NCBI GenBank assembly: GCA_963850995.1
Contig: CAWKNQ010000019.1
Location: 109,636-173,635 of the forward strand
Length of the DNA stretch: 64,000 bases
Direction: 5' to 3'
Origin: Gaiellasilicea sp963850995
GTDB lineage: Bacteria > Actinomycetota > Thermoleophilia > Gaiellales > Gaiellaceae
The notes beneath the pieces are model-generated. The model saw only the letters and a list, made by a program, of their open reading frames with translations, was not told the origin of the DNA and did not search any database. Of the stretch, positions 49,838 to 64,000 are shown piece after piece. A program made the translations under genes and the position numbers. Position 1 is the first letter of the stretch. Each line of letters opens with the position of its first letter.

Positions 49838-50895
49838 CAGGTGCTCTCCTCCGGCGCGGTGGTCTCGGGAGCGGTGGTCTCCGGAGCCGTGCTCTCGGGA
49901 GCACCGGCCTCGGGCTTCACCTCAGGGGTCTCGGCGACCGGAGTCGTCTCTTCGACGGCCGGCTCGACGACCTCGTCGGTCTTCGGCTGCTCGACGGTCT
50001 CCTCGCGCCGCGGACGGCTCGAGCCGCCGGGACGCGGCCGGCCGCCGCCGGGACGACCTCCGCCGGGGCCGCCTGGGCCGCCGCCGGGGCGCCCGCCGGG
50101 ACGGCGCGACTTCTTCACCAGGCCGAGGCCCTCGCGGTCCTGCGCGCGGCCACGGCCGCTCTCGCGAGAGGCACCGAGGCCTTCGGCTGCGCCGCCGCGC
50201 CGCCGCCGTGCCTGATCCTGGTCGCCGAGGCGCGTGTCCTTGCCGGTGGTCATGCCCTCGAAGCCCTCCGGCATGATCTCGCCCTTGTTGATCCAGACCT
50301 TGACGCCGATGCGGCCGTACGTCGTCTTCGCCTCGGCGAAGCCGTAGTCGATGTCGGCACGGATCGTGTGCAGCGGGATGCGGCCCTCGGTGTAGCGCTC
50401 CGAACGGCTCATCTCGCCGCCGCCCAGCCGGCCGCCGCACTGGATCTTGATCCCCTGGGCGCCCGAGCGCATCGCCGAGGCCAGCGAACGCTTCATCGCG
50501 CGCCGGAAGCTGACCCGGTTCTGCAGCTGCTCTGCGATCGACTGGGCGACGAGCTTCGCGTCGAGCTCGGGCCGCTTGATCTCGTTGATGTTGATGTGGA
50601 CGTTCTTGCCGGTGATCGAGTGCAGCTCCTTGCGGAGCGCGTCGACCTCGACGCCCGACTTGCCGATCACGATTCCGGGGCGCGCCGTGAAGATGTCGAC
50701 CGTGATCCGCTGCTTGTCCTTGCGGATCAGGATGTCCGACAGCCCGGCGTGACCGAGCTTGCCGTTGATGTGGTCGCGAATCCGGACGTCCTCGAGGATG
50801 TAGGTCGGGAACTCCTTCTTCCCGACGTACCAGTTGGACTTCCAGTCGTGGATGACGCCGACCCGCAGGCCGCCGGGATGCACCTTCTGGCCCAT
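49837..50895 (-). CDS. rpsC: 30S ribosomal protein S3 with long C-terminal extension
   Basis: S3 lines the mRNA entry tunnel. The N-terminal KH domain (RPGIVIGKSGVEVDALRKEL) and C-terminal S3 domain (GGRLGGGEMSRSERYTEGRI, GRIGVKVWINKGE) fill about 215 residues. At 352 aa it adds a tail: a Gly/Pro/Arg-rich stretch (GGRPGGGPGGPGGGRPGGGR), then a Glu/Pro/Thr-rich acidic run. Longer S3 tails occur in actinobacteria, but this one is large. It is coupled by one-base overlaps to rplP and rplV. Confidence 0.95.
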   Translation of the reverse strand: MGQKVHPGGLRVGVIHDWKSNWYVGKKEFPTYILEDVRIRDHINGKLGHAGLSDILIRKDKQRITVDIFTARPGIVIGKSGVEVDALRKELHSITGKNVHININEIKRPELDAKLVAQSIAEQLQNRVSFRRAMKRSLASAMRSGAQGIKIQCGGRLGGGEMSRSERYTEGRIPLHTIRADIDYGFAEAKTTYGRIGVKVWINKGEIMPEGFEGMTTGKDTRLGDQDQARRRRGGAAEGLGASRESGRGRAQDREGLGLVKKSRRPGGRPGGGPGGPGGGRPGGGRPRPGGSSRPRREETVEQPKTDEVVEPAVEETTPVAETPEVKPEAGAPESTAPETTAPETTAPEEST

Positions 50896-51383
50896 CAGGC
50901 CACCGCCTCCTTCTTCTTGGCGCTCGACTTGCGCTTCGGCTTCTCCTCGGCCGCAGCGGGCGCGGAAGCCTCGGTCGTGGCCGGCGCAGCCGTGCGCGGG
51001 GCGCGGGGCTGCCCTTCCTTCGGGTTCTGAACGAGCTCAATCGTGATGTGGCAGGTGCGCTTGTTGATCCGGTTGACGCGTCCGCGCGCGCGGGGGCGCC
51101 AGCGCTTCAGCGTCGGGCCCTCGTCGGCATAGGCCGCCTTCACGAGCAGGTCGTCGCCGTCCCAGTGCAGGAGCGGGTTCGTCTCCGCGTTCGCGACCGC
51201 GGACCGGAGCACCTTCTCGATCTCCGTCGCCGCCGCGCGCTGCGTGAAGGCGAGGATCGTCCGCGCCTCGGGCACGCTGCGCCCGCGGATGTGCGTCAGC
51301 ACGACCCGCGCCTTGCGGGCCGAGAGGCGGACCCACTTGGCCTCCGCCCGCACGACCTGCTCCGCTGTCTCGACAGCCGCCAC
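50895..51383 (-). CDS. rplV: 50S ribosomal protein L22 with Ala/Lys-rich tail
   Basis: L22 lines the exit tunnel. Core: VRLSARKARVVLTHIRGRSV, IEKVLRSAVANAETN, and the tunnel loop region KRWRPRARGRVNRINKRTCH. After the normal end (about residue 122) follow 40 residues rich in Ala, Pro, Glu and Lys, ending KPKRKSSAKKKEAVA. One-base overlaps with rpsC and rpsS. Confidence 0.95.
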   Translation of the reverse strand: MAAVETAEQVVRAEAKWVRLSARKARVVLTHIRGRSVPEARTILAFTQRAAATEIEKVLRSAVANAETNPLLHWDGDDLLVKAAYADEGPTLKRWRPRARGRVNRINKRTCHITIELVQNPKEGQPRAPRTAAPATTEASAPAAAEEKPKRKSSAKKKEAVA

Positions 51384-51661
51384 TAGCGGACCTTCGCCTG
51401 GCGGTCACCGGAGTGACCGCGGAACGTCCGGGTGGGTGCGAACTCGCCGAGCTTGTGCCCGACCATCTGCTCGCTGACGAAGACCGGCACGTGCTTGCGG
51501 CCGTCGTGGACCGCGATCGTGTGCCCGACCATGTCGGGGAAGATCGTGGAGGCGCGCGACCAGGTGCGGATCATCCGCTTCTCGTTGGCGGCGTTCATGG
51601 CCTCGATGCGGCTCAACAGCCGTGGCTCCACGAAAGGCCCCTTCTTCGACGATCTGACTCA

Positions 51662-51662
<1 letters not shown>
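51383..51662 (-). CDS. rpsS: 30S ribosomal protein S19 with an apparent frameshift at codon 3
   Basis: S19 in the 30S head contacts S13 and A-site tRNA. The body is normal: KKGPFVEPRLLSRIEAMNAA, KRMIRTWSRASTIFPDMVGH and KLGEFAPTRTFRGH. The expected start MSRSSKKGPF is obtained only if one extra A near 51655 is removed, giving ATG AGT CGA TCG from the ATG at 51662-51660. As written, that ATG is out of frame and the first in-frame start is a GTG at 51631, which loses the conserved N-terminus. In an essential single-copy gene this points to a sequence error. Confidence 0.9.
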
Positions 51663-52504
<842 letters not shown>

Positions 52505-52507
52505 GGG

Positions 52508-52804
52508 TTAGACCTGAGCCCCCTCGAAGATCTCGATCGTGTCGCCCTCGCGCAGCTGCACGATTGCCTTCTTCCAGCCGGGTCGCATGCCCTTCGAGAG
52601 GCCGCGCCGCTTCGGCTTCGCCTGCACCTTGAGGATGTTCACGTTCTCGACGTGCACCTCGAAGAGCTCCTCGACGGCCTGGCGGATCTGCGTCTTGTGG
52701 GCGTCCTTGTGCACCTTGAACGTGTACTTGCGGTCGGTGAGGAGGCTGTAGCTCTTCTCCGAGACGACCGGAGCGAGCAGGACTTCGTTTGGATGCAGGC
52801 TCAT
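52508..52804 (-). CDS. rplW: 50S ribosomal protein L23
   Basis: L23 forms the docking site for trigger factor and SRP at the exit. From the ATG at 52804 the protein is 98 aa: MSLHPNEVLLAPVVSEKSYS, YTFKVHKDAHKTQIRQAVEE and VNILKVQAKPKRRG. The start overlaps the rplD stop by one base. Confidence 0.95.
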   Translation of the reverse strand: MSLHPNEVLLAPVVSEKSYSLLTDRKYTFKVHKDAHKTQIRQAVEELFEVHVENVNILKVQAKPKRRGLSKGMRPGWKKAIVQLREGDTIEIFEGAQV

Positions 52805-53427
52805 TAGGAAGCTCTCCCCTGGACGAGCGGCAGCGCCGCCTCGCTGATCAGCAGGCTCTTCGCCCAGACGATGCTGGCGACCTCGAGCTCCGCGGGCACC
52901 GTGACGAGCACCTTCGGCAGGTTGCGGAACGACTTGATCAGCGTCTCCTCGTCCTCGGTCGTGACGACGACGTGCGGCGCGTCCTGCTGCCACGACGCGA
53001 GCAGCTCGGCAGCCTGCTTCGTCGAGGGAGCCTCGAAGCCCGAGGCGTCGAGAATCCCGAGGCTTCCGGCTGCGGCGTGGCTCGAGAGAGCACCGCGGAG
53101 CGCCGAGCGGCGCGCCTTGCGGTTCACCTTCACGTCGAAGCTGCGCATCGTGGGGGCGAAGACGACGCCGCCGCCCGTGAACTGCGCTGCGCGGATCGTG
53201 CCGGCGCGGGCGCGGCCCGTGCCCTTCTGGCGCCACGGCTTCGCGCGGCCACCCGCGACGAGACCGCGGGTCTTGGCCCCACGCGTGCCCGCGCGGCGAG
53301 CGTTGAGCTCGGCGCGGACCGTCTCGTGGACGAGGTGCGGCTTCACCTCGGCGCCGAAGATCTCGGCGTCGAGGGTGACATCCTTGGCGGCGGCGCCGCC
53401 GACCACGCTGGCCTTGGGAGCGGCCAT
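52804..53427 (-). CDS. rplD: 50S ribosomal protein L4
   Basis: L4 has a globular body and a tunnel loop and in E. coli regulates the S10 operon. From the ATG at 53427 it is 207 aa. Landmarks: VRAELNARRAGTRGAKTRG, GRAKPWRQKGTGRARAGTIR, FAPTMRSFDVKVNRKARRSA. One-base overlaps on both sides. Confidence 0.95.
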   Translation of the reverse strand: MAAPKASVVGGAAAKDVTLDAEIFGAEVKPHLVHETVRAELNARRAGTRGAKTRGLVAGGRAKPWRQKGTGRARAGTIRAAQFTGGGVVFAPTMRSFDVKVNRKARRSALRGALSSHAAAGSLGILDASGFEAPSTKQAAELLASWQQDAPHVVVTTEDEETLIKSFRNLPKVLVTVPAELEVASIVWAKSLLISEAALPLVQGRAS

Positions 53428-54044
53428 TACCTCGCCTCCCTGATCTCGACGAGACCGCTCTTCGGGCCCGGCACGGAGCCCTTCACCAGGAGCAGGTTCC
53501 GCTCCGCGTCGATCTCGTGCACGACGAGACCGGGCTGGGTGACGCGAACGCCGCCCATCCGGCCGGCCATCTTCTGGCCCTTGAAGACGCGCGACGGGGT
53601 CGCCGAGGCGCCGATCGAGCCCGGCTTGCGGACGTTGTGCGAGCCGTGCGAGACGGGGCCGCGATGGAAGTTGTGCCGCTTGATCGTCCCCTGGAAGCCC
53701 TTGCCGATCGAGATCCCGGCGACCTTCACCTTGTCGCCCGGCGCGAACGCCTCGACGGTGACGGACTCGCCCACCTGGAGCTCGCTCTGGCCGCGGAGCT
53801 CGACGAGATGGCGGTGCGCCGAGGCGCCCGCCTTCTCGAGGTGGCCGCGCTCGGGCTTCGAGATCTTGCGGTCGGCGACGGCGTCGAACGCGATCTGGAC
53901 CGCCTCGTAGCCGTCCGTCTCCACGGTCTTCACCTGCACGACCGGGCACGGGCCGGCCTCGATCACGGTCACCGGCGTGACGCCGCCCGTCTCCGGGTCG
54001 AAGACCTGCGTCATGCCGAGCTTCCTGCCGAGAATGCCTTTCAT
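53427..54044 (-). CDS. rplC: 50S ribosomal protein L3
   Basis: L3 reaches the peptidyl-transferase centre. The 205-residue sequence starts MKGILGRKLGMTQVFDPETG and has GISIGKGFQGTIKRHNFHRG, GSHNVRKPGSIGA and VFKGQKMAGRMGGVRVTQPG, the loop with the conserved Gln that is methylated in many bacteria. Confidence 0.96.
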   Translation of the reverse strand: MKGILGRKLGMTQVFDPETGGVTPVTVIEAGPCPVVQVKTVETDGYEAVQIAFDAVADRKISKPERGHLEKAGASAHRHLVELRGQSELQVGESVTVEAFAPGDKVKVAGISIGKGFQGTIKRHNFHRGPVSHGSHNVRKPGSIGASATPSRVFKGQKMAGRMGGVRVTQPGLVVHEIDAERNLLLVKGSVPGPKSGLVEIREAR

Positions 54045-54352
54045 CAGAGCTTGATCTCGATGTCGACGCCGGCCGGGAGATCGAGGCGCATCAGCGAATC
54101 CACCGTCTTCGGCGTCGGGCTGTGGATGTCGATCAACCGCTTGTGCGTGCGCACCTCGAAGTGCTCGCGCGAGTCCTTGTCCTTGAAGGGACTGCGGATC
54201 ACGCAGTAGACGTTCTTCTCGGTGGGCAGGGGCACAGGGCCGGTGATCGTCGCACCGGTGCGCTGGGCCGTCTCCACGATCTGCGACGCGGAGCGGTCCA
54301 GCTGCTGGTGGTCATAGCCCTTGAGCCTGATGCGGATTTTCTGCTGCGCCAC
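54044..54352 (-). CDS. rpsJ: 30S ribosomal protein S10
   Basis: S10 (NusE) works in the 30S head and in antitermination complexes. The 102-residue sequence: KIRIRLKGYDHQQLDRSASQ, TGPVPLPTEKNVYCVIRSPF and REHFEVRTHKRLIDIHSPTP. The GTG start lies 18 bp after the tuf stop, so str and S10 sets are joined. Confidence 0.96.
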   Translation of the reverse strand: MAQQKIRIRLKGYDHQQLDRSASQIVETAQRTGATITGPVPLPTEKNVYCVIRSPFKDKDSREHFEVRTHKRLIDIHSPTPKTVDSLMRLDLPAGVDIEIKL

Positions 54353-54370
54353 GATTCCCGTTTCCTCTTC

Positions 54371-55558
<1,188 letters not shown>

Positions 55559-55583
55559 GCTGGCTCTCTCCTCCGTCTCTCTC

Positions 55584-57680
<2,097 letters not shown>

Positions 57681-57687
57681 GTCTCCC

Positions 57688-58158
57688 TTACCAGCGGTAG
57701 TGCGCGAAGGCCTTGTTGGCCTGCGCCATCCGGTAGATGTCGTCCTTCTTCTTGAACGCGCCGCCCTGTCCGTTGATCGCCTCCTGGAGCTCTGCGGCGA
57801 GCCGCGCCTGCATCCCCTTCTCGCGCCGCTCGCGCGAGAACTGGACGAGCCAGCGGATCGCGAGCGTGCGCGCGCGGCGCTGCGGCACCTCGACAGGCAC
57901 CTGGTAGTTGGCGCCGCCGACGCGGCGCGAGCGCACCTCGAGCACCGGCGTGACGGTCTTCACGGCCGCCTCGAGCGCCTCGACCGGCGGCTTGCCGGTC
58001 CGCTCGGCCACGATCGCGAGCGCGTCGTAGACGAGCCGCTCTGCGGTCGAGCGCTTGCCGTCGAGCATGACGGCGTTGATGAACTGCGTGACGAGCTTCG
58101 ACCCGTGAACCGGATCGGCCTCGAGCTCGCGCGGAGTGATGTCTGCGCGGCGGGGCAT
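57688..58158 (-). CDS. rpsG: 30S ribosomal protein S7
   Basis: S7 nucleates the 30S head and in E. coli autoregulates the str operon. The 156-residue sequence starts MPRRADITPRELEADPVHGS and has VTQFINAVMLDGKRSTAERL, RRVGGANYQVPVEV and the end NKAFAHYRW. Its ATG overlaps the rpsL stop by one base. Confidence 0.96.
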   Translation of the reverse strand: MPRRADITPRELEADPVHGSKLVTQFINAVMLDGKRSTAERLVYDALAIVAERTGKPPVEALEAAVKTVTPVLEVRSRRVGGANYQVPVEVPQRRARTLAIRWLVQFSRERREKGMQARLAAELQEAINGQGGAFKKKDDIYRMAQANKAFAHYRW

Positions 58159-58526
58159 CAGCTCTTCTTTGCTCCGTACTTCGAGCGGCCCTGCTTGCGG
58201 TCGGAGACGCCGGCGGTGTCGAGCGCGGCGCGGATCACCTTGTAGCGGATGCCCGGCAGGTCCTTGACGCGGCCGCCGCGGATCAAGACGACCGAGTGCT
58301 CCTGGAGGTTGTGCCCCTCGCCCGGGATGTAGGTCGTGACCTCCATCCCGTTCGTCAGCCGCACGCGCGCGACCTTGCGCAGCGCCGAGTTCGGCTTCTT
58401 GGGGGTCGTCGTGTAGACGCGCGTGCAGACGCCGCGCTTCTGCGGCGCACCGCGGAGCGCAGGGGTCTTCATCTTGCTCTTCGGCGTCTGACGGCCCTTG
58501 CGGACGAGCTGGTTTGTGGTCGGCAC
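58158..58526 (-). CDS. rpsL: 30S ribosomal protein S12
   Basis: S12 controls decoding accuracy and is the classic site of streptomycin resistance. From the GTG at 58526 (GAGGAG just upstream) it is 122 aa: PTTNQLVRKGRQTPKSKMKT, VYTTTPKKPNSALRKVARVR, and GVSDRKQGRSKYGAKKS. The lysines at positions near 43 and 88 (TPKKPNS, RGGRVKDLPG) are the usual sensitive-type residues. Confidence 0.96.
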   Translation of the reverse strand: MPTTNQLVRKGRQTPKSKMKTPALRGAPQKRGVCTRVYTTTPKKPNSALRKVARVRLTNGMEVTTYIPGEGHNLQEHSVVLIRGGRVKDLPGIRYKVIRAALDTAGVSDRKQGRSKYGAKKS

Positions 58527-58647
58527 GCGTCTCCTCGAATCTTTCTGCTCACACGGCAACGGTCGGCGGGGCACGCACATCACCCCTGCCAACCGAGCAG
58601 CGGAGTGTACCGAAGATCGGTCGCTGCGGCAAAGCCGCCGCGCAGGT

Positions 58648-60261
58648 TTACCGACTCGGAACAGGTGTCAGGAACGGCAGCCAGGCGGTGAGCGGGGCGC
58701 TGCCGGGCGTCGGCAAACGGTCGCGGGTACAGCGAAGCTCCGCGAGCACTGCATCCTGGCGCCGCTCGGCCCATCCGTCGTAGGCGCCGGCACGCGCGGC
58801 CTCGCCGAGCGCGCTGCTGATCACGGGCCGGGCGAGCTCGGTCGGCAGCAGCCCGAGCGGCGTGCCTGCGTCGACGCCGGGAAGCGCGGCGGCGCCCGGA
58901 ATATCCCGGAGTGCGACGCTTGCGTAGGTGGCGGCGAACTCGGCCATCGCCGCGGCGCTCGGCGCCGGCCGGGGCAGCTTCATCTGGATCTTCTGGCGGC
59001 GCAGGCCGTCGGCGATCACACCGAGCGCGACGGCGGGCGTCGCCCGCGCGCGGGCGAGGGCGGCCTGGTAGGCCGCCCGGTTGCCGCCGAAGCGGTGGCG
59101 GAGGATCGCCCGCTCCGCGGCGCGCACCTCGCCGGGGCCGACCTCGGCCGAGCGTCGCTGCACGAGCCGGGCGTACAGCGTCGTCAGGGCGGCGTCGGCG
59201 TCGCCGGTGACGCGGGCGAGCGCGGCAATCTCGTTCGCGGTGATCGTGGCGTCGCCGAGCGCACAGCGGACACCGCGTGGGAGATCGACCTGGCCGGCGC
59301 GGAGGTCGCGGTCGAACCGCTCCGGCAACGCAGCGGCGTCGCAGAGCGTGCGGTCGCGCGCCCAGAGCCAGACGCAGGCGGCGCCGGCCTTGTCCGGATC
59401 GCGCCCCTCGTCATTGAAGGCGCCCCAGCCCCAGGACCAGATCTGCGCGATCCCGAGCTCCCCCGCGACCTGCCGCGCGGCCAGCGCCTGGAGCTTCGCC
59501 ACGTCGAACCAGGCTGCAGCCGGCTCGAGGCCCTCGCGGCCGCCGGTGCCCCGCCGCGTCTGGAACGCCAGGACGACGCCGAGCTTCGCCGGCGGAACGC
59601 CCACTGCGATCAGCTTCGCGAGCGAGTCGCGCATGGACGTTCGCATCCGCCGGCTGCCGATCACCGGCCCGGCGCGATGCACGGCCGGCGCGTTGAAGTA
59701 CTTCTCGAGCGCGATGTCCGCTACCTGAGCGAGCTCACGCCACCACGGCCCCGCGTCGCCGCCGGTGAAGGGCTCGCTGGACACGAGCAGCACCGGGTGA
59801 CCGCCCTTCGCCTTCAGCAGGCGCGCCCAGTCGAGCACGTTCTGGCGATAGCGCGCACTCGTCGGCGTCCACGGCGTCGGCGTCGAAGCGCCGAAGAGCT
59901 CGTTCATCGCGATCACCGGATCCGGACACCCGGCCGAGAGGACCGCGAAGTCGAAGACTCGCTCCGCCTTGGCCGCGAGCCCTTCCGGGTCGGCGGGGGC
60001 CGACGGCGTCCCCACGCGGGAGCGCAGGTACATGTCCCAGTAGACGGTCTTCGCCCCGCGGGAACGGGCCTGCGACGGGTAGGCGCTGCCCGAGCCGGCG
60101 ACGACGACGCCCGGCCGCGCGAACCGCTCGATCAGCTCGGGCGTGCCGTAGTCGACCCAGAGGGGCTTCGTCTCGGGCAGCCCGCATGGAGCCGCGGCCG
60201 CCGGTCCGGCAGCAGTCGCAAACGCCGCCAAGGCGACCAGGATCGTCAGGAGGATGCGCAC
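58648..60261 (-). CDS. Secreted protein of unknown function between rpoC and rpsL
   Basis: This 537-residue protein starts VRILLTILVALAAFATAAG, a clear signal peptide cut near AAA/APC. The first 330 residues look like a barrel-type fold: WDMYLRSRVG, NELFGASTPTPWTPTSARYR, QIWSWGWGAFNDEGRDPDKA. The rest is alpha-helical, Ala/Arg-rich. Repeated Trp and Asp/Glu on strand ends recall glycoside hydrolases, but I cannot assign a family. It sits on the operon strand, 59 bp after rpoC and 121 bp before rpsL; rpoC-rpsL is normally uninterrupted, so the insertion is notable. Confidence 0.75.
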   Translation of the reverse strand: MRILLTILVALAAFATAAGPAAAAPCGLPETKPLWVDYGTPELIERFARPGVVVAGSGSAYPSQARSRGAKTVYWDMYLRSRVGTPSAPADPEGLAAKAERVFDFAVLSAGCPDPVIAMNELFGASTPTPWTPTSARYRQNVLDWARLLKAKGGHPVLLVSSEPFTGGDAGPWWRELAQVADIALEKYFNAPAVHRAGPVIGSRRMRTSMRDSLAKLIAVGVPPAKLGVVLAFQTRRGTGGREGLEPAAAWFDVAKLQALAARQVAGELGIAQIWSWGWGAFNDEGRDPDKAGAACVWLWARDRTLCDAAALPERFDRDLRAGQVDLPRGVRCALGDATITANEIAALARVTGDADAALTTLYARLVQRRSAEVGPGEVRAAERAILRHRFGGNRAAYQAALARARATPAVALGVIADGLRRQKIQMKLPRPAPSAAAMAEFAATYASVALRDIPGAAALPGVDAGTPLGLLPTELARPVISSALGEAARAGAYDGWAERRQDAVLAELRCTRDRLPTPGSAPLTAWLPFLTPVPSR

Positions 60262-60320
60262 CGCAGGCCGCCGTTCTAGCAGACGGAGCGGGCGGCGTCG
60301 CCGCCCGCTCCATCTGGCAT

Positions 60321-64000
<3,680 letters not shown>

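Overview
This window is high-GC DNA, almost fully coding, from an actinobacterium. The gene content suggests a deep-branching member such as class Thermoleophilia (Gaiellales or Solirubrobacterales), but that placement is inferred. Supporting signs are an F420-type luciferase-like oxidoreductase, Ku, zinc-type S14, several acyl-CoA enzymes, a TrpR/YerC-like regulator at the head of the his operon, and many genes that look leaderless, with a TANNNT box about 6 nt before the start codon and no Shine-Dalgarno sequence.

Left third (1-20.1 kb): single genes and small units on both strands. They include a thioesterase fragment, a VanW-like surface protein, an SDR, two acyl-CoA dehydrogenases, a secreted Ig-decorated amidase next to a GH3 protein, a TetR-MFS unit, a secreted beta-propeller/lysyl oxidase, tRNA-Pro(CGG), Nif3, Ku and a long-chain acyl-CoA synthetase. 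Two matching 16-bp half-palindromes link the TetR regulator to the first acyl-CoA dehydrogenase.

Middle (20.1-38 kb): a compact histidine locus with hisA divergent from trpR-like-hisG-hisD-hisC/B-hisH-hisF-hisIE. A near-perfect 22-bp palindrome covers the two divergent starts. Cell-wall genes follow (NlpC/P60, 3D-domain protein, DacB) with a NarL-type regulator, then ligA, a HAD phosphatase and truA. A P450/NfeD/F420 cluster lies between truA and the ribosomal block.

Right part (38-64 kb, all minus strand): the joined str, S10, spc and alpha ribosomal clusters, from rpoC (cut by the window edge) to rplQ. A 537-residue secreted protein of unknown function sits between rpoC and rpsL. S17 carries an exceptional acidic N-terminal extension.

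The most unusual signal is a family of four long hairpins, about 115-165 nt each. They occupy the fadD/hisA, rpoA/rplQ, secY/adk and rpsQ/rplN junctions. All share one internal-loop core but have unrelated, self-complementary arms. Every imperfect arm or core-stem pair of the transition type that I found is G.U-compatible on the plus strand, although three copies sit in minus-strand operons.

Four genes (hisC, nlpC/P60, dacB, rpsS) each carry an apparent single-base insertion. Because rpsS is essential, I read most of these as sequence errors.
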